Positions 49,666 to 58,847 of a stretch of 59,334 nucleotides of DNA are shown piece by piece. The notes below the pieces were generated by a model. The model did not search any database and was not told the DNA's origin. It saw only the letters and a program-made list of their open reading frames with translations. Location: assembly GCF_020073745.1 (NCBI RefSeq), contig NZ_JAIRAU010000017.1, positions 1 to 59,334 on the forward strand. The letters are read 5' to 3'. Origin of the DNA: Nannocystis pusilla. Lineage in GTDB: Bacteria; Myxococcota_A; Polyangia; Nannocystales; Nannocystaceae. Position numbers and translations under genes: made by a program. Every line of letters starts with the position of its first letter. The first letter of the stretch is position 1.

Positions 49666-49860
49666 ACGCCGCTCCCCGTGCCGCGCGCCTCGTCCGGGGA
49701 AATCCGGGCGTGGGGGCACGGCTTGACCGTGTTCGAGGTTCATCGCCCCGCAAGCGAACTCATGCGATTTGCCGCGATCGCCCGGGTCCTGCGATGAATG
49801 ACGGCACCACGATCGCGAGCGAGCGGCCAGCGCCGATCGACCGGCGTACGCGGTCGCCGC

Positions 49861-50328
49861 TCACGAGCGGCCGGCCATGAACGCCTCGAGCTGGCGCCGC
49901 GCCTGCCGCTGCAGCGAGCGCTCGAAGAACCCGGTCCACCCGAGCAGCAGCCCCGGCGCGCCGATCGCCTGGCGCGCCCACGCCCACAGCGGGAACTCGT
50001 CGTCGTGGCGCACGATCTCGCCGTCGCGGAATTCGAAGCGCGCCTCGACCACGTTGTGCACCTTGCGCCCGGTCCTGAACGTGTACCACGCCTCCCAGTG
50101 GGCCGAGCCGCGGGCGTCGTCGGCGGTGACGTCGCGGAACTCGATCCTCAGGTCCTTGCCGCGCTCGCACAGCATGCGCCACATCTCGCCGGCCTCGCGC
50201 CCGCGCAGGCCCGGGAACGCGTGATCGCTGAACACCACGTCGTCGGCGTAGCAGGCCGCCATCCCGGCCGCGTCGCGCGCGGCGAAGCAGGTGTAAAAGC
50301 GCTGGATCGTCTCGGCGTTGGCGTGCAT
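49861..50328 (-). CDS. SnoaL-like (NTF2-fold) protein
   Basis: 155 residues from the ATG at 50328. The typical opening AETIQRFYTCFAARDAAGMAACYADDVVFSDHAFPGLRG and the strands WEAWYTFRTGRKVHNVVEARFEFRDGEIVRH mark the SnoaL/NTF2-like fold. Members act as cyclases, epoxide hydrolases or ligand binders. The role here is unknown. It is divergent from the V4R regulator. Confidence 0.85.
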   Translation of the reverse strand: MHANAETIQRFYTCFAARDAAGMAACYADDVVFSDHAFPGLRGREAGEMWRMLCERGKDLRIEFRDVTADDARGSAHWEAWYTFRTGRKVHNVVEARFEFRDGEIVRHDDEFPLWAWARQAIGAPGLLLGWTGFFERSLQRQARRQLEAFMAGRS

Positions 50329-50487
50329 GGCCGCGCAGTCTACCGCGGCCGCGCGCGTCCGGGCAGCGCCGCGAAACGCCCCGGTGGAGGCCCGCTCGGG
50401 GCCTCGCGCGGAACCGAACATCCCGCGAATGCACCCGCGATCGCCGGGCTTGATCGACCCATTCGCATCGGCCTACTGTGCTCGCGC

Positions 50488-52083
50488 GTGAGCGAGGAAG
50501 GTCCCTTCGTCGCCGCCGGCGACGACGACGCCCTGCGGTTGCCCGACAGCGCCGACCTGCTCCGGCACCTGCGCTTTTGGCCCAAGGACGGCCGGATCAC
50601 CCTCGGCGACGAGCGCATGGTCCTCGTCCACGTCGGCGCGCTGGCGACGCTGCGGCGCGAGCTGATCGCCGCGCTCGGCGTCACCCGGGCCCGCGCCGTG
50701 CTCACGCGCATGGGCTACGTCTCCGGCCAGCGCGACGGCGAGTACGCGCGGCGGATCCGCGGCAGCGCCAGCTACTACGATTTGCTGGCCGCCGGCCCGC
50801 AGCTGCACGCCCTCGAGGGCATGGTCGCCGTGCGCCCGCTCGAGGTCCAGTTCGACATCGAACGCGGCCACTACCGCGGCGAGTTCGCCTGGCGCAGCTC
50901 GGCCGAGGTCGAGGCCCACCTCGGCAGCGAGGGCCCCGCCGCCGAGCCGGTCTGCTGGACCCTGATCGGCTACGCCAGCGGCTTCACCACCGTCTTCATG
51001 GGTCGCCCGATCGTCTACCGCGAGGTCGCGTGTCGGGCCTGCGGCGCGCGCCACTGTCGACTCGTCGGCCGGCCGCTCGGCGACGACCTCCCGCCGCCGG
51101 GCTTCGAGTTCCTCGCCGAGCGCCCGCACGCCGCCGCGAGCCCCTCCGAGGCCTCGCGCGCCGCCGCCGGCGACCACGGACCGGTCATCGGCGCCGCCAC
51201 CGGCTTGCGCGCCGCCTGGGCCCTCGTCGAGCGCGTCGCCGCCACCGCCTTGCCGGTCCTGTTCGAGGGCGAGCCGGGGGTCGGCAAGCGGCACCTCGCG
51301 CGCGCCCTCCACGACCGCAGCCCGCGCGCGAGCGGCCCCTTCGTGGTCGTCCGCGCCGGCGCCCTCGATCGGGCAGGCCTCGCCGACGCGCTCGCGCGGG
51401 CCCGCGGCGGCAGCCTCCTGGTCGCCGACCTCGATCGCCTCTCGCCTGAACTTCAGGACAGATTACTTCACGCCTTCGACGCCGGCGATCACGACCTGCG
51501 CTGGCTCGCCAGCACGCGCGCCGACCTGCGTCGGGGCGGCGGCGTGCGCGACGAATTGGTGCAGCGCCTCGGCGCCTTCCCGATCTGGCTGCCGCCGCTG
51601 CGCGAGCGGCGGGAGGACATCCCGCTGCTGCTCGGCCGCTTCCTCGCCGAGCACGCGCGCGCCCCCGGCGAGCGGCCGCGTGGCGTCACCGAGGCCGCCA
51701 ACAACGCCCTGCTCGACCACGACTACCCCGGCAACGTGCGCGAGCTGTGGGCCCGGGTCGCGCGCGCCGCGGTGCTCGCCGGCGACGACGAGCCGATCGA
51801 TCGCGGCCACCTCTTCGGCGGCGACGAGGCCCCGCCCGCGCGGCTCGAGCTGGCCCCCGCCGGCGTGCTGCAGCCGCTCGCCGCCGCGCCGGAGCCCGCG
51901 CCTGCCGGCATCGACGATCTGATCGACGCCTTGCTCGAGCGTCGCACCGGCATCGACGCGCTCGAGCAGGCCCTGATCCGCGGCGCCGTCGAGCGCGCCG
52001 GGGGCAACCTCTCCGCCGCCGCCCGCCTGCTCGGCCTCACCCGCCCGCAGCTGGCCTACCGCTTCCGCAAGACCGACGGCTAA
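50488..52083 (+). CDS. XylR/V4R-type regulator with degenerate AAA+ domain and Fis-type HTH
   Basis: 531 residues from a GTG at 50488. The XylR_N-like region (about 20-100) leads to a V4R sensor domain (about 115-205) with the CRACGARHC Cys motif. The AAA+ domain (about 230-450) keeps Walker A (GEPGVGK, followed by Arg), PLRERREDIPLL and YPGNVREL, but the GAFTGA sigma-54 loop segment is absent and Walker B reads LLVADLD without the usual DE. The C-terminal HTH (GGNLSAAARLLGLTRPQLAYRF) is Fis-like. V4R regulators usually sense small aromatic ligands. It is likely sigma-54-independent. Confidence 0.85.
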   Translation: MSEEGPFVAAGDDDALRLPDSADLLRHLRFWPKDGRITLGDERMVLVHVGALATLRRELIAALGVTRARAVLTRMGYVSGQRDGEYARRIRGSASYYDLLAAGPQLHALEGMVAVRPLEVQFDIERGHYRGEFAWRSSAEVEAHLGSEGPAAEPVCWTLIGYASGFTTVFMGRPIVYREVACRACGARHCRLVGRPLGDDLPPPGFEFLAERPHAAASPSEASRAAAGDHGPVIGAATGLRAAWALVERVAATALPVLFEGEPGVGKRHLARALHDRSPRASGPFVVVRAGALDRAGLADALARARGGSLLVADLDRLSPELQDRLLHAFDAGDHDLRWLASTRADLRRGGGVRDELVQRLGAFPIWLPPLRERREDIPLLLGRFLAEHARAPGERPRGVTEAANNALLDHDYPGNVRELWARVARAAVLAGDDEPIDRGHLFGGDEAPPARLELAPAGVLQPLAAAPEPAPAGIDDLIDALLERRTGIDALEQALIRGAVERAGGNLSAAARLLGLTRPQLAYRFRKTDG

Positions 52084-52179
52084 TGCCGCGACCGGGGCAT
52101 TTCGCTCCTTCCTCGCGCCGGGAGCCGCGCCAGTGGAACGAATCGCACGGCGACAAGCGGGCCGGCGACGCTCTCCGCA

Positions 52180-52372
52180 GGCGGGCGCGGAGCGGCGGAC
52201 TGGGGCACAGGCGGGACGGAGCCGCGTTTCACCGCGCGCAGGCGCACAGTCCTCCGGGCGCGAGATTCACCTGTCCTCCGAGCCATCATCTGTCCGAAGG
52301 GACAGCGCCGAGCACGTGAGACGGGAGGGGCCCGCCGTTCCGGGGGCCACGGTCCGCCGCTCCGCGCCCGCC
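52180..52372 (-). repeat. 193-bp inverted-repeat element, copy B (MITE-like)
   Basis: Perfect 21-base terminal inverted repeats lie at 52180-52200 and 52352-52372. Read on the minus strand it is homologous to copy A throughout, with shared blocks such as GGCGGGCCCCTCCCGT and GACTGTGCGCCTGCGCGCGG. Two end bases differ from copy A, and both ends of this copy carry the matching change. The apex is CTGTCC-GAAG-GGACAG at 52290-52305. Confidence 0.8.
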
Positions 52373-52413
52373 TCACCCGGCTCTCCGCGGCCCGCGTCTC
52401 CGGCCAGCGAAAG

Positions 52414-52719
52414 TCACGCGATCTGCGTGTAGCGGACGATCTGCGGCGGCACGGCCAGGAGCGGCCCGAGCTTCCCCAGCACCGCACCCACGTGCGGGCT
52501 CGTCATGTGGGCGTCGACCGCCGGCACCCCGTCCCACTGCTCGATCGTGATGAGCTGGTTCGGGTCCGACGACTGGCGGTGGACATCGAAGCGCAGGTTG
52601 CCGGGCTGCGAGCGGCTGGTGCGGGCCAGCTCGGCGAGCAGCGCCGCCAGCTCGGCGGCGTGCTCCGGGCGGGCCTGGAGGGTGGCGACGACGTGGACGT
52701 GATCTTGAGCGTGGGTCAT
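52414..52719 (-). CDS. Antibiotic biosynthesis monooxygenase (ABM)-like protein
   Basis: 101 residues with the ferredoxin-like ABM pattern: HVHVVATLQARPEHAAELAALLAELARTSRSQPGNLRFDVHRQSSDPNQLITIEQWDG (landmark) and AVDAHMTSPHVGAVL. Such small dimers are quinone monooxygenases or ligand-degrading enzymes, and many have no known function. Confidence 0.85.
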   Translation of the reverse strand: MTHAQDHVHVVATLQARPEHAAELAALLAELARTSRSQPGNLRFDVHRQSSDPNQLITIEQWDGVPAVDAHMTSPHVGAVLGKLGPLLAVPPQIVRYTQIA

Positions 52720-52827
52720 GCTGCGCAGGCTGTCGCGCCGGCGCCTCGCTGTCACTTGCTCAAATCGTCGAGCGCCCGGCGGCCTCGGGCCCCCCGATCT
52801 CACCGGATCGTCAACCGCGCGCGCGCC

Positions 52828-53310
52828 TCAGTTGAGCAGCTTGATCTCGGTCACGATCCCGCCCTCGACCGCCACCTCGATCTCGTTGAACGTCCCGTCG
52901 CAGGCGCTCGTGGCCTGCACATAGCGGCCGGTCTTCGGCCCGCTCGTGCAGCGGATGAAGGTGTGGAACGCCACCTCGCGCTCGCCGGCGGACTCGCGCT
53001 GCGTGTCGGCCGGCGGGCCCCAGGCCATGAAGGCCGCGAACTCGTGTGCGCCGGCCTTCAGCTCGCCGCGGGTCGCGACCGCGCGCTCGGTCTCGGGGAG
53101 CGCCTGCCACCTGTCCCAAACAACCTTGCTCTTGAGGAAGGTCTGCCGCTGGGCCGGCGGCGTCTTGAGGAACGCCGCCTTGTCCTCGGGGTTGTCGAGG
53201 TTCTGGTAGAAGCGCCGGTCGAGACCTCTCAGGCGGTCCGGCGACGAGGCGCAGGCGAGCGCGCTGCAGACCAGCGCGCCGAGGAGTGTACGGAGGTTCG
53301 GGTGTGACAT
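52828..53310 (-). CDS. Small lipoprotein, unknown function
   Basis: 160 residues. The signal ends in CSALAC (Cys20). The first half is charged and helical (RGLDRRFYQNLDNPEDKAAFLKTPPAQRQTFLKSKVVWDRW as a landmark). The second half is beta-rich with two Cys (FIRCTSGPKTGRYVQATSACDG). No family recognised. Confidence 0.65.
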   Translation of the reverse strand: MSHPNLRTLLGALVCSALACASSPDRLRGLDRRFYQNLDNPEDKAAFLKTPPAQRQTFLKSKVVWDRWQALPETERAVATRGELKAGAHEFAAFMAWGPPADTQRESAGEREVAFHTFIRCTSGPKTGRYVQATSACDGTFNEIEVAVEGGIVTEIKLLN

Positions 53311-53580
53311 TCGGTACCTGCGAGTGACGAGGCGCCCGTCCGCGCGCCCCGTCGAGTGACGCGTCGACGCGGCCGGCCGGTCGCGTCTTCTCGTCGCCAC
53401 GTCAACCGGCGGTAAACGAGGATCGCGCTCGGTTCACACGCGCCGCGACGTCGACGTCGGCGTTCGTCGCGCTCGTGTTCGGCCCGAGGGCCCGTCGTCG
53501 TCGTCCGCGGACAAGCGCAGAAATGGCCCGGGGCGCCTCCGGTTGAAAGGCCCGGGCACCTGTGATGATCTTCGCCCGCG

Positions 53581-56031
53581 ATGCAGGGAACATGGTTGGG
53601 GCGAGTATCGAGCTGTCTGTTGTTGGTCGTCGGCGCCGCGGGCTGCGGTGACAGCGGCGGGACCGTCACCGCGAGCGGCGGCAACACCACGGGGCCGACC
53701 ACCGGGGCCACCACCGACGGCACCGGCGACCTCACCACCACCGCGCCGACCACCGGTCCCACCTCGGGCATGACCTCGAACGAGAGCATGACCGGCGACA
53801 CCGTTCCGACCGGCACCGCCACCGACGGCACCGCCACCGACACCACCGACGGCCTCACCGCGACCACCGGCGACGACCTGTGCGAGGGCGGCACCCTGTG
53901 CGGGCAGCCGGCCGCCTGCTGCCCCGCCGGCAACGAGTGCCTCGCCGACAACTGTCTGCCCGTATGTGACAGCGGCGTGTACTGCGGTCCCGCGCTCGAG
54001 TGCTGCGGCGGCGGCCAGGTGTGCTCGGGCGCCGAATGCGTCACGCCCGGTGCGCCGTGCATGGACTCCTACGACTGCGAGCCCGGCCAGTACTGCGAGC
54101 AGACCCTCGGCCAGTGCCTGCCGCAGCCCGATCCGCTGACCTGCGAGATCGTGCCCGAGTTCGACACCCTGAACGCCAAGCCCGAGTGGTCGTGGACCGA
54201 GGAGGAGATTTTCTCGAGCCCTGCGGTCGCCGACCTCGACGGCGACGGCGTCCCCGAGGTCGTCGTCAACACCACCCGCTACAAGGAGTCCAACGACTAC
54301 GTCGTCGGCGTCATCATCGTCCTCGACGGCGCCACCGGCCTCGAGAAGTTCCGCATCGACCACGACCCGAACAACAACAAGTTCGGCTCGCACGGCCGCA
54401 GCACCATCGCCGTCGGCGACGTCAGCGGCGACGGCCTGCCCGACATCATCTACGCCGGGCGCCCGAGCGGCGGCAAGAGCCCGGTCCACGCCGTCGACGG
54501 CATGGGCAACCACCTGTGGACCTCGCACACCGGCGACAACGTCTCCGCCACCACCCGCGTCGAGAACGGCGGCATCACCCTCGCCAACTTCGACGACGAC
54601 GAGATGGCCGAGATCGTCATCGGCGCCACGCTCTTCGATCACGACGGCCTCGTCGTGTGGAACCTGAACAACAACGGCGGCATCGTCGGCTCGCCGGCCG
54701 ACTACCAGGGCGGCCTCTCGGCGGTCGCCGACATGACCGGCGACGGCTACCCCGAGATCGTCAGCGGCAAGCAGGCCTGGAGCGTCGACTGGACCCCCGG
54801 CGCGCCGCCCACGGTCGTCGTCACCGAGCTGTGGAACAACACCAACGGCGGCGACGGCTGGCCGGCGATCGCCGATCTCGATCAGAACGGCACGCCCGAG
54901 GTCATCCTCGCCGCCAGCGGCACCGTGCGCGTCCTCGACGGCCTCACCGGCAAGCTGTGGTGCGGCGTCGATCCGACCGGCGTCATGTGCGACGGCAACG
55001 ACGGCCTGCGCACCCAGCCGCGCAGCATCCCCGGCGGCGGCCTCGGCGGTCCGCCGACCGTCGCCGACTTCGACGGCGACGGCCGGCCCGAGCTCGCGGT
55101 CGCCGGCGCCTCGCGCTACACCGTGTTCGACCTCAACCGCGACGGCGAGGAGATCGTCAAGCCCAACGGCGATCCGATGCCCGCCGCCGGCGCCATCTAT
55201 CGCCGCTGGTCGGCCGTCACCCAGGATGAGTCGTCGAACGCCACCGGCTCGTCCGTGTTCGACTTCCAGGGCGACGGCGCCGCCGAGGTCACCTACAACG
55301 ACGAGTGCTACGCCCGCGTCTACTCCGGCAAGGACGGCACCGTCCTGCTGCAGATCGAGAACTCGAGCGCCACCATCCACGAGTACCCGCTGGTGGTCGA
55401 CGCCGACGCCGACGGCAACTCGGAGATCCTCATGGTCGCCACCAACCTCGCCGGCTGCAACGCGCCGGGCTACCAGGACCGCCGCGGCGTCTTCCTCTAC
55501 GGCGACGCCGGCGACGGCTGGGTGCCCACGCGCCGCGTGTGGACGCAGCACACCTACCACGTCACCGGCACCACCTCGGCCGGCAACGTCCCCCTCACCG
55601 AGCAGGACAACTGGACCACGGCCGGCCTCAACAACTACCGCCAGAACGTCCAGGGCGAGGGCGTGTTCAACGCCCCCGACCTCACCGTCGAGCTCTCGAT
55701 CGGCCTCGGCTTCTGCGCCGAGCAGCTCGAGCTCATCGCCACCGTCCGCAACGAGGGCGCCCTCGGCGTGCCCGCCGGCGTCGCCGTCGACTTCTACCAG
55801 GGCCAGGACGCCACCGGCACCCTCCTGAACAGCACCGTCACCGTCACCCCGCTGCTCCCCGGCGGCTCCGAGAAGGTCAAGCTGCTGGTCCAGGCCCCCC
55901 CGGGCGACATGACCGCCGACTACTACGTCGAGGTCGACGCCGCCAGCCAGGGCAACGGCGCGATCCTCGAGTGCAACGAGGACAACAACAGCGACTTCAC
56001 CACCGCCGCCGCCTGCCCCGCGCCGGGCTGA
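53581..56031 (+). CDS. Lipoprotein with Cys-rich and FG-GAP/VCBS-like repeats and CARDB-like C-terminus
   Basis: 816 residues. The lipobox is GAAGC (Cys22), with a Thr/Gly-rich linker (about 30-98) and Cys-rich blocks (100-190). Multiple FG-GAP-type Asp-rich repeats follow (about 210-640: AVADLDGDGVPEVVV, AVGDVSGDGLPDIIY, AVADMTGDGYPEIV, AIADLDQNGTPEVIL, TVADFDGDGRPELAV), which are calcium-binding blades of a propeller. The C-terminus (about 690-816; LELIATVRNEGALGVPAGVAVDFYQG) looks like a CARDB adhesion domain. It is probably a surface adhesin. Confidence 0.88.
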   Translation: MQGTWLGRVSSCLLLVVGAAGCGDSGGTVTASGGNTTGPTTGATTDGTGDLTTTAPTTGPTSGMTSNESMTGDTVPTGTATDGTATDTTDGLTATTGDDLCEGGTLCGQPAACCPAGNECLADNCLPVCDSGVYCGPALECCGGGQVCSGAECVTPGAPCMDSYDCEPGQYCEQTLGQCLPQPDPLTCEIVPEFDTLNAKPEWSWTEEEIFSSPAVADLDGDGVPEVVVNTTRYKESNDYVVGVIIVLDGATGLEKFRIDHDPNNNKFGSHGRSTIAVGDVSGDGLPDIIYAGRPSGGKSPVHAVDGMGNHLWTSHTGDNVSATTRVENGGITLANFDDDEMAEIVIGATLFDHDGLVVWNLNNNGGIVGSPADYQGGLSAVADMTGDGYPEIVSGKQAWSVDWTPGAPPTVVVTELWNNTNGGDGWPAIADLDQNGTPEVILAASGTVRVLDGLTGKLWCGVDPTGVMCDGNDGLRTQPRSIPGGGLGGPPTVADFDGDGRPELAVAGASRYTVFDLNRDGEEIVKPNGDPMPAAGAIYRRWSAVTQDESSNATGSSVFDFQGDGAAEVTYNDECYARVYSGKDGTVLLQIENSSATIHEYPLVVDADADGNSEILMVATNLAGCNAPGYQDRRGVFLYGDAGDGWVPTRRVWTQHTYHVTGTTSAGNVPLTEQDNWTTAGLNNYRQNVQGEGVFNAPDLTVELSIGLGFCAEQLELIATVRNEGALGVPAGVAVDFYQGQDATGTLLNSTVTVTPLLPGGSEKVKLLVQAPPGDMTADYYVEVDAASQGNGAILECNEDNNSDFTTAAACPAPG

Positions 56032-56045
56032 TCGGTCATGGTCCC

Positions 56046-56073
56046 GGGGACATGCTCCCCGGAGCATGTCCCC
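56046..56073. terminator. 28-base perfect palindrome between convergent genes
   Basis: GGGGACATGCTCC (56046-56058) and GGAGCATGTCCCC (56061-56073) pair perfectly over 13 bases around a CC loop. It starts 14 bases after the stop at 56031 and ends 15 bases before the cupin stop at 56089 (-). It is the strongest member of the palindrome family. Confidence 0.75.
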
Positions 56074-56088
56074 ACGTTCATTCGCCGC

Positions 56089-56541
56089 TCACTTCGGCGG
56101 ATACGGCGTCCCGTCGCGGCGCACGAACACGCCGCCCGCGATGCGCATGTCGATGTCCGGGTAGTCCACCTCGTCCTCGGGATCGTCGCTCCCGACCTCG
56201 AGCACCACCGCCTCGACCGCGCCGCGGTTCTGCAGGTGGTGCCCGTTCGCCACCCCGTGGCGGAACCCCGCGCACTCGCCCGCGCGCAGCAGCGTCTCGC
56301 CCTCGTCGGTCACCAGCACCACCTCGCCGGCCAGCACGTACACGAACTCGTCCTCGCGCGTGTGCCAGTGGCGCTGGCTCGACCACGTCCCCGGCTGCAG
56401 GTGCAGCAGGTTGACGCCGAACTGCTGCAGCCCCGCCGCCGCCCCGAGCCGCACCCGTCGCCGCTGCTGGCAGGGCGCGTCGAACGGGGCCGGGTATGCC
56501 GAGCCGCTCCGCGTCGGCGCCGTCTCGATGTCGATCTTCAT
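56089..56541 (-). CDS. Single-domain cupin protein
   Basis: 150 residues. Both cupin motifs are visible: PGTWSSQRHWHTREDEFVYVLAGEVVLV (His/His/Glu metal ligands) and later GECAGFRHGVANGHHLQN. Substrate unknown. The start at 56541 has a weak ribosome site. Confidence 0.85.
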   Translation of the reverse strand: MKIDIETAPTRSGSAYPAPFDAPCQQRRRVRLGAAAGLQQFGVNLLHLQPGTWSSQRHWHTREDEFVYVLAGEVVLVTDEGETLLRAGECAGFRHGVANGHHLQNRGAVEAVVLEVGSDDPEDEVDYPDIDMRIAGGVFVRRDGTPYPPK

Positions 56542-56781
56542 ACCCGTGTTCGTGCCAGACTCCGCAGATCTTGCAACCGTGATCCAGCCGACCGCGCGCG
56601 ACCGACCCGTTCGGCGCGAGCACGTCGCCGTTCACCTGCACCGCGAGCCTCGGCCGCGTCGTGCTCACCTGTCGCGCCCGGGCCACCACGCGCCGGAACG
56701 CCGTCTCGCCCCGGCCTTGCAGCACGCGCCGCCCCGCGCGGTGCAGCGGTACCACCGTGATATCTTCCCGGGGGATTGCCC

Positions 56782-57921
56782 ATGTCGAAGCCAGCCGTCG
56801 CCTTGCTCGGTCTGCTCGTCACCGCGTGTCCCGATCCCGACGACGCCGACCTGCCGTGCCCGCTGCGGCCCGCCGACAATTGCGACGTCCGCGACAGCGA
56901 GTGCCAGGAGCACGTGCGCGGCGTCATCGCCTGCGTCCGCGAGGCCGAGCATCCGCTGCCGGCGATCCGGGTGATGGCGCACAGCGATTACATCCGCGAG
57001 TATCCCCCGACGCTGACGCCCGCGGAGCAACGGCAGGAGGACCAGGAGGCGCGCGCCGCCGAACTCCTGGGTCTGCTCCCCCCGGGATACAAGCCATCGA
57101 CGGCGACCGAGGCTCGGCCCCCGTACATCCACGTCGACTACGCGAGCGGAGGCATCGTCATCGGCGTCGATCGCAGCGACCCCGAGCGCGAGCTCTTCGG
57201 CCTGCTCTACGCCATGGCGCTGGCGCACCGGGACATGGAGTCCGACCTGTCGGCGCGGCTGGCGGCGCAGGCCGCCTCGTGGGACCGCCGGCACGCGTTG
57301 TACGCCGCCGCCGCCGGCGAGAGCACCTTCTTCGCCGATCTGGCGTGGTCCCGCACGCGGGACCGCGACACCGCGGCCGCGCGGCTGTCGTACGAGAACA
57401 GGATCCGGGACGCGCAGGACCTGTTCGCCGATCCGGCGGAGCCATATACAACCGCCATATCTGGCTTCCTGTACGCCCACGGCGCGGAGTACATGCGCCA
57501 CGCCTACCTCGCCGGCGGCCCCGAAGCGGTCACCGCCGCGTTCGAGGAATCCAGCGGGTCCATGGCCCACGCTCTCGGTCGCTGGGACCTCGAGATCGAC
57601 GGCGCCTTCGCCGAAATCGACGCCCCCGTGCCCGATCCGCCGCCGGGCTTCCGCTACATCGATCAGGACAGCATCGGACCCGTCATGTACCACATGCACC
57701 GGATCCGTCAGGCCGGCCAGGCGAGCTCCACCGAGCAGGAGCAGCAGCTCGCGCGCGAGTGGGTCGGCGATCGCTGCCTGATCGCCGGCACCGACGACGA
57801 CGACCGCGTCGCCGTCGTGTGGCAGATCGCCGGCCCGGGCGGGCGGATCGACCGCACGATCGTGCGAGCCACCGACCCCGCCACCCTCGCCGCGTTCGAG
57901 GCGCTGTTCCCCGCGACCTGA
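56782..57921 (+). CDS. Lipoprotein, unknown function
   Basis: 379 residues. A short signal ends in LLVTAC (Cys16), followed by Cys-containing acidic stretches (CPLRPADNCDVRDSECQEH). The body is helical with a conserved-looking AAGESTFFADLAW segment and no zinc-protease HExxH motif. It shows no recognised domain. A CTGTC/GACAG palindrome follows the stop at 57938-57953. Confidence 0.65.
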   Translation: MSKPAVALLGLLVTACPDPDDADLPCPLRPADNCDVRDSECQEHVRGVIACVREAEHPLPAIRVMAHSDYIREYPPTLTPAEQRQEDQEARAAELLGLLPPGYKPSTATEARPPYIHVDYASGGIVIGVDRSDPERELFGLLYAMALAHRDMESDLSARLAAQAASWDRRHALYAAAAGESTFFADLAWSRTRDRDTAAARLSYENRIRDAQDLFADPAEPYTTAISGFLYAHGAEYMRHAYLAGGPEAVTAAFEESSGSMAHALGRWDLEIDGAFAEIDAPVPDPPPGFRYIDQDSIGPVMYHMHRIRQAGQASSTEQEQQLAREWVGDRCLIAGTDDDDRVAVVWQIAGPGGRIDRTIVRATDPATLAAFEALFPAT

Positions 57922-57937
57922 GCGGGCCGCCTCATTC

Positions 57938-57953
57938 CTGTCCGAAGAGACAG
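57938..57953. terminator. Short palindrome after the lipoprotein gene
   Basis: CTGTC (57938-57942) and GACAG (57949-57953) with a CGAAGA loop, 16 bases after the stop. Confidence 0.4.
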
Positions 57954-57995
57954 CCGCTCTCCCGCGCATTCACTCGCGCTACACTGGCCCCGGTC

Positions 57996-58802
57996 ATGTC
58001 CCCCGGCGACGCCTTCGCCCACGAGCTCGCGGCCCTGCTGGCCGCCTGCGGCCTCGCCCCCGCGCCTTCGGGGCCCGACGCGCGCGTCACCGCCGGCAGC
58101 CTCGACCTCCACGTCCACCTCGCCGGCCCCGACCTCCTCGTCGACCTGAGCGGCTGGCGGCACAGCGCGCGCCTCGGCGACGACGAGGACGGCGACGACG
58201 CCGCCGCGCTCGCCCTCGATCTGATCGGCGCCGCCCTGTTCGGCGACCTGCGGATCCTCGTCGAGCGCTGGGGCGGTCGCCCGCGCCGCTTCACCCTCCA
58301 GCTGCGCCTCGGCGAGCGCTGGCAGCCCGGCCCCGTCCAGGGCGCGCGCCCCTTGCTCGGCCTGTTCGCCGCGCGCACCACCAGCCTCCATCACGCCGCC
58401 CTGGCGCGCCCCGCCGCCTACCGCCCGAACGACGTCGCCGCGCTGCCGTGGGCCCCGTGGGCCGGGCGCGCCGGCTTCTTCGGCGCCGCCGCCCGCGAGC
58501 CTGCCGCCGCCGAGCTCCCGATCGACGGCGAGCTCGACCTCCACAACTTCAGCCCGAAGGACGTCAAGCGCCTCGTGCTCGAGTACCTCGACGTCTGCCT
58601 CGCGCGCGGCATCACCGAGGTCCGGATCGTCCACGGCAAGGGCATCGGCGCCCTGCGGCGCACCGTCCACGCCCTCCTCGATCGTCACCCGCGCGTGCTC
58701 GGCTATCGCCTCGGCGGCCACCGCGGCGGCGGATGGGGCGCCACCGTCGTCGACCTGTCCCCCGGGCCAGCTTCGGATCCGGATCACGACCCGGGTCGCT
58801 GA
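57996..58802 (+). CDS. Smr-domain protein
   Basis: 268 residues. The N-terminal two thirds are Ala/Leu/Gly-rich with no known domain. The C-terminal Smr domain (about 175-260) has DLHNFSPKDVKRLVLEYLD and the IVHGKGIGALRRTV loop, as in MutS2-type Smr nuclease domains. The family nicks or binds nucleic acid (DNA repair or mRNA rescue). The N-terminal partner region is uncharacterised. Confidence 0.88.
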   Translation: MSPGDAFAHELAALLAACGLAPAPSGPDARVTAGSLDLHVHLAGPDLLVDLSGWRHSARLGDDEDGDDAAALALDLIGAALFGDLRILVERWGGRPRRFTLQLRLGERWQPGPVQGARPLLGLFAARTTSLHHAALARPAAYRPNDVAALPWAPWAGRAGFFGAAAREPAAAELPIDGELDLHNFSPKDVKRLVLEYLDVCLARGITEVRIVHGKGIGALRRTVHALLDRHPRVLGYRLGGHRGGGWGATVVDLSPGPASDPDHDPGR

Positions 58803-58847
58803 CGTGGCCGGCCGCGCGCACCCGCGATAACTTTCGCGGGCGCGCGG

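Noticed and set aside
56550..56755. Minus-strand frame with a CKICGVWHEHG segment upstream of the cupin gene
   Set aside because: The frame runs through the cupin gene out of phase and has no convincing start or family. The CxxC pair alone is weak evidence.
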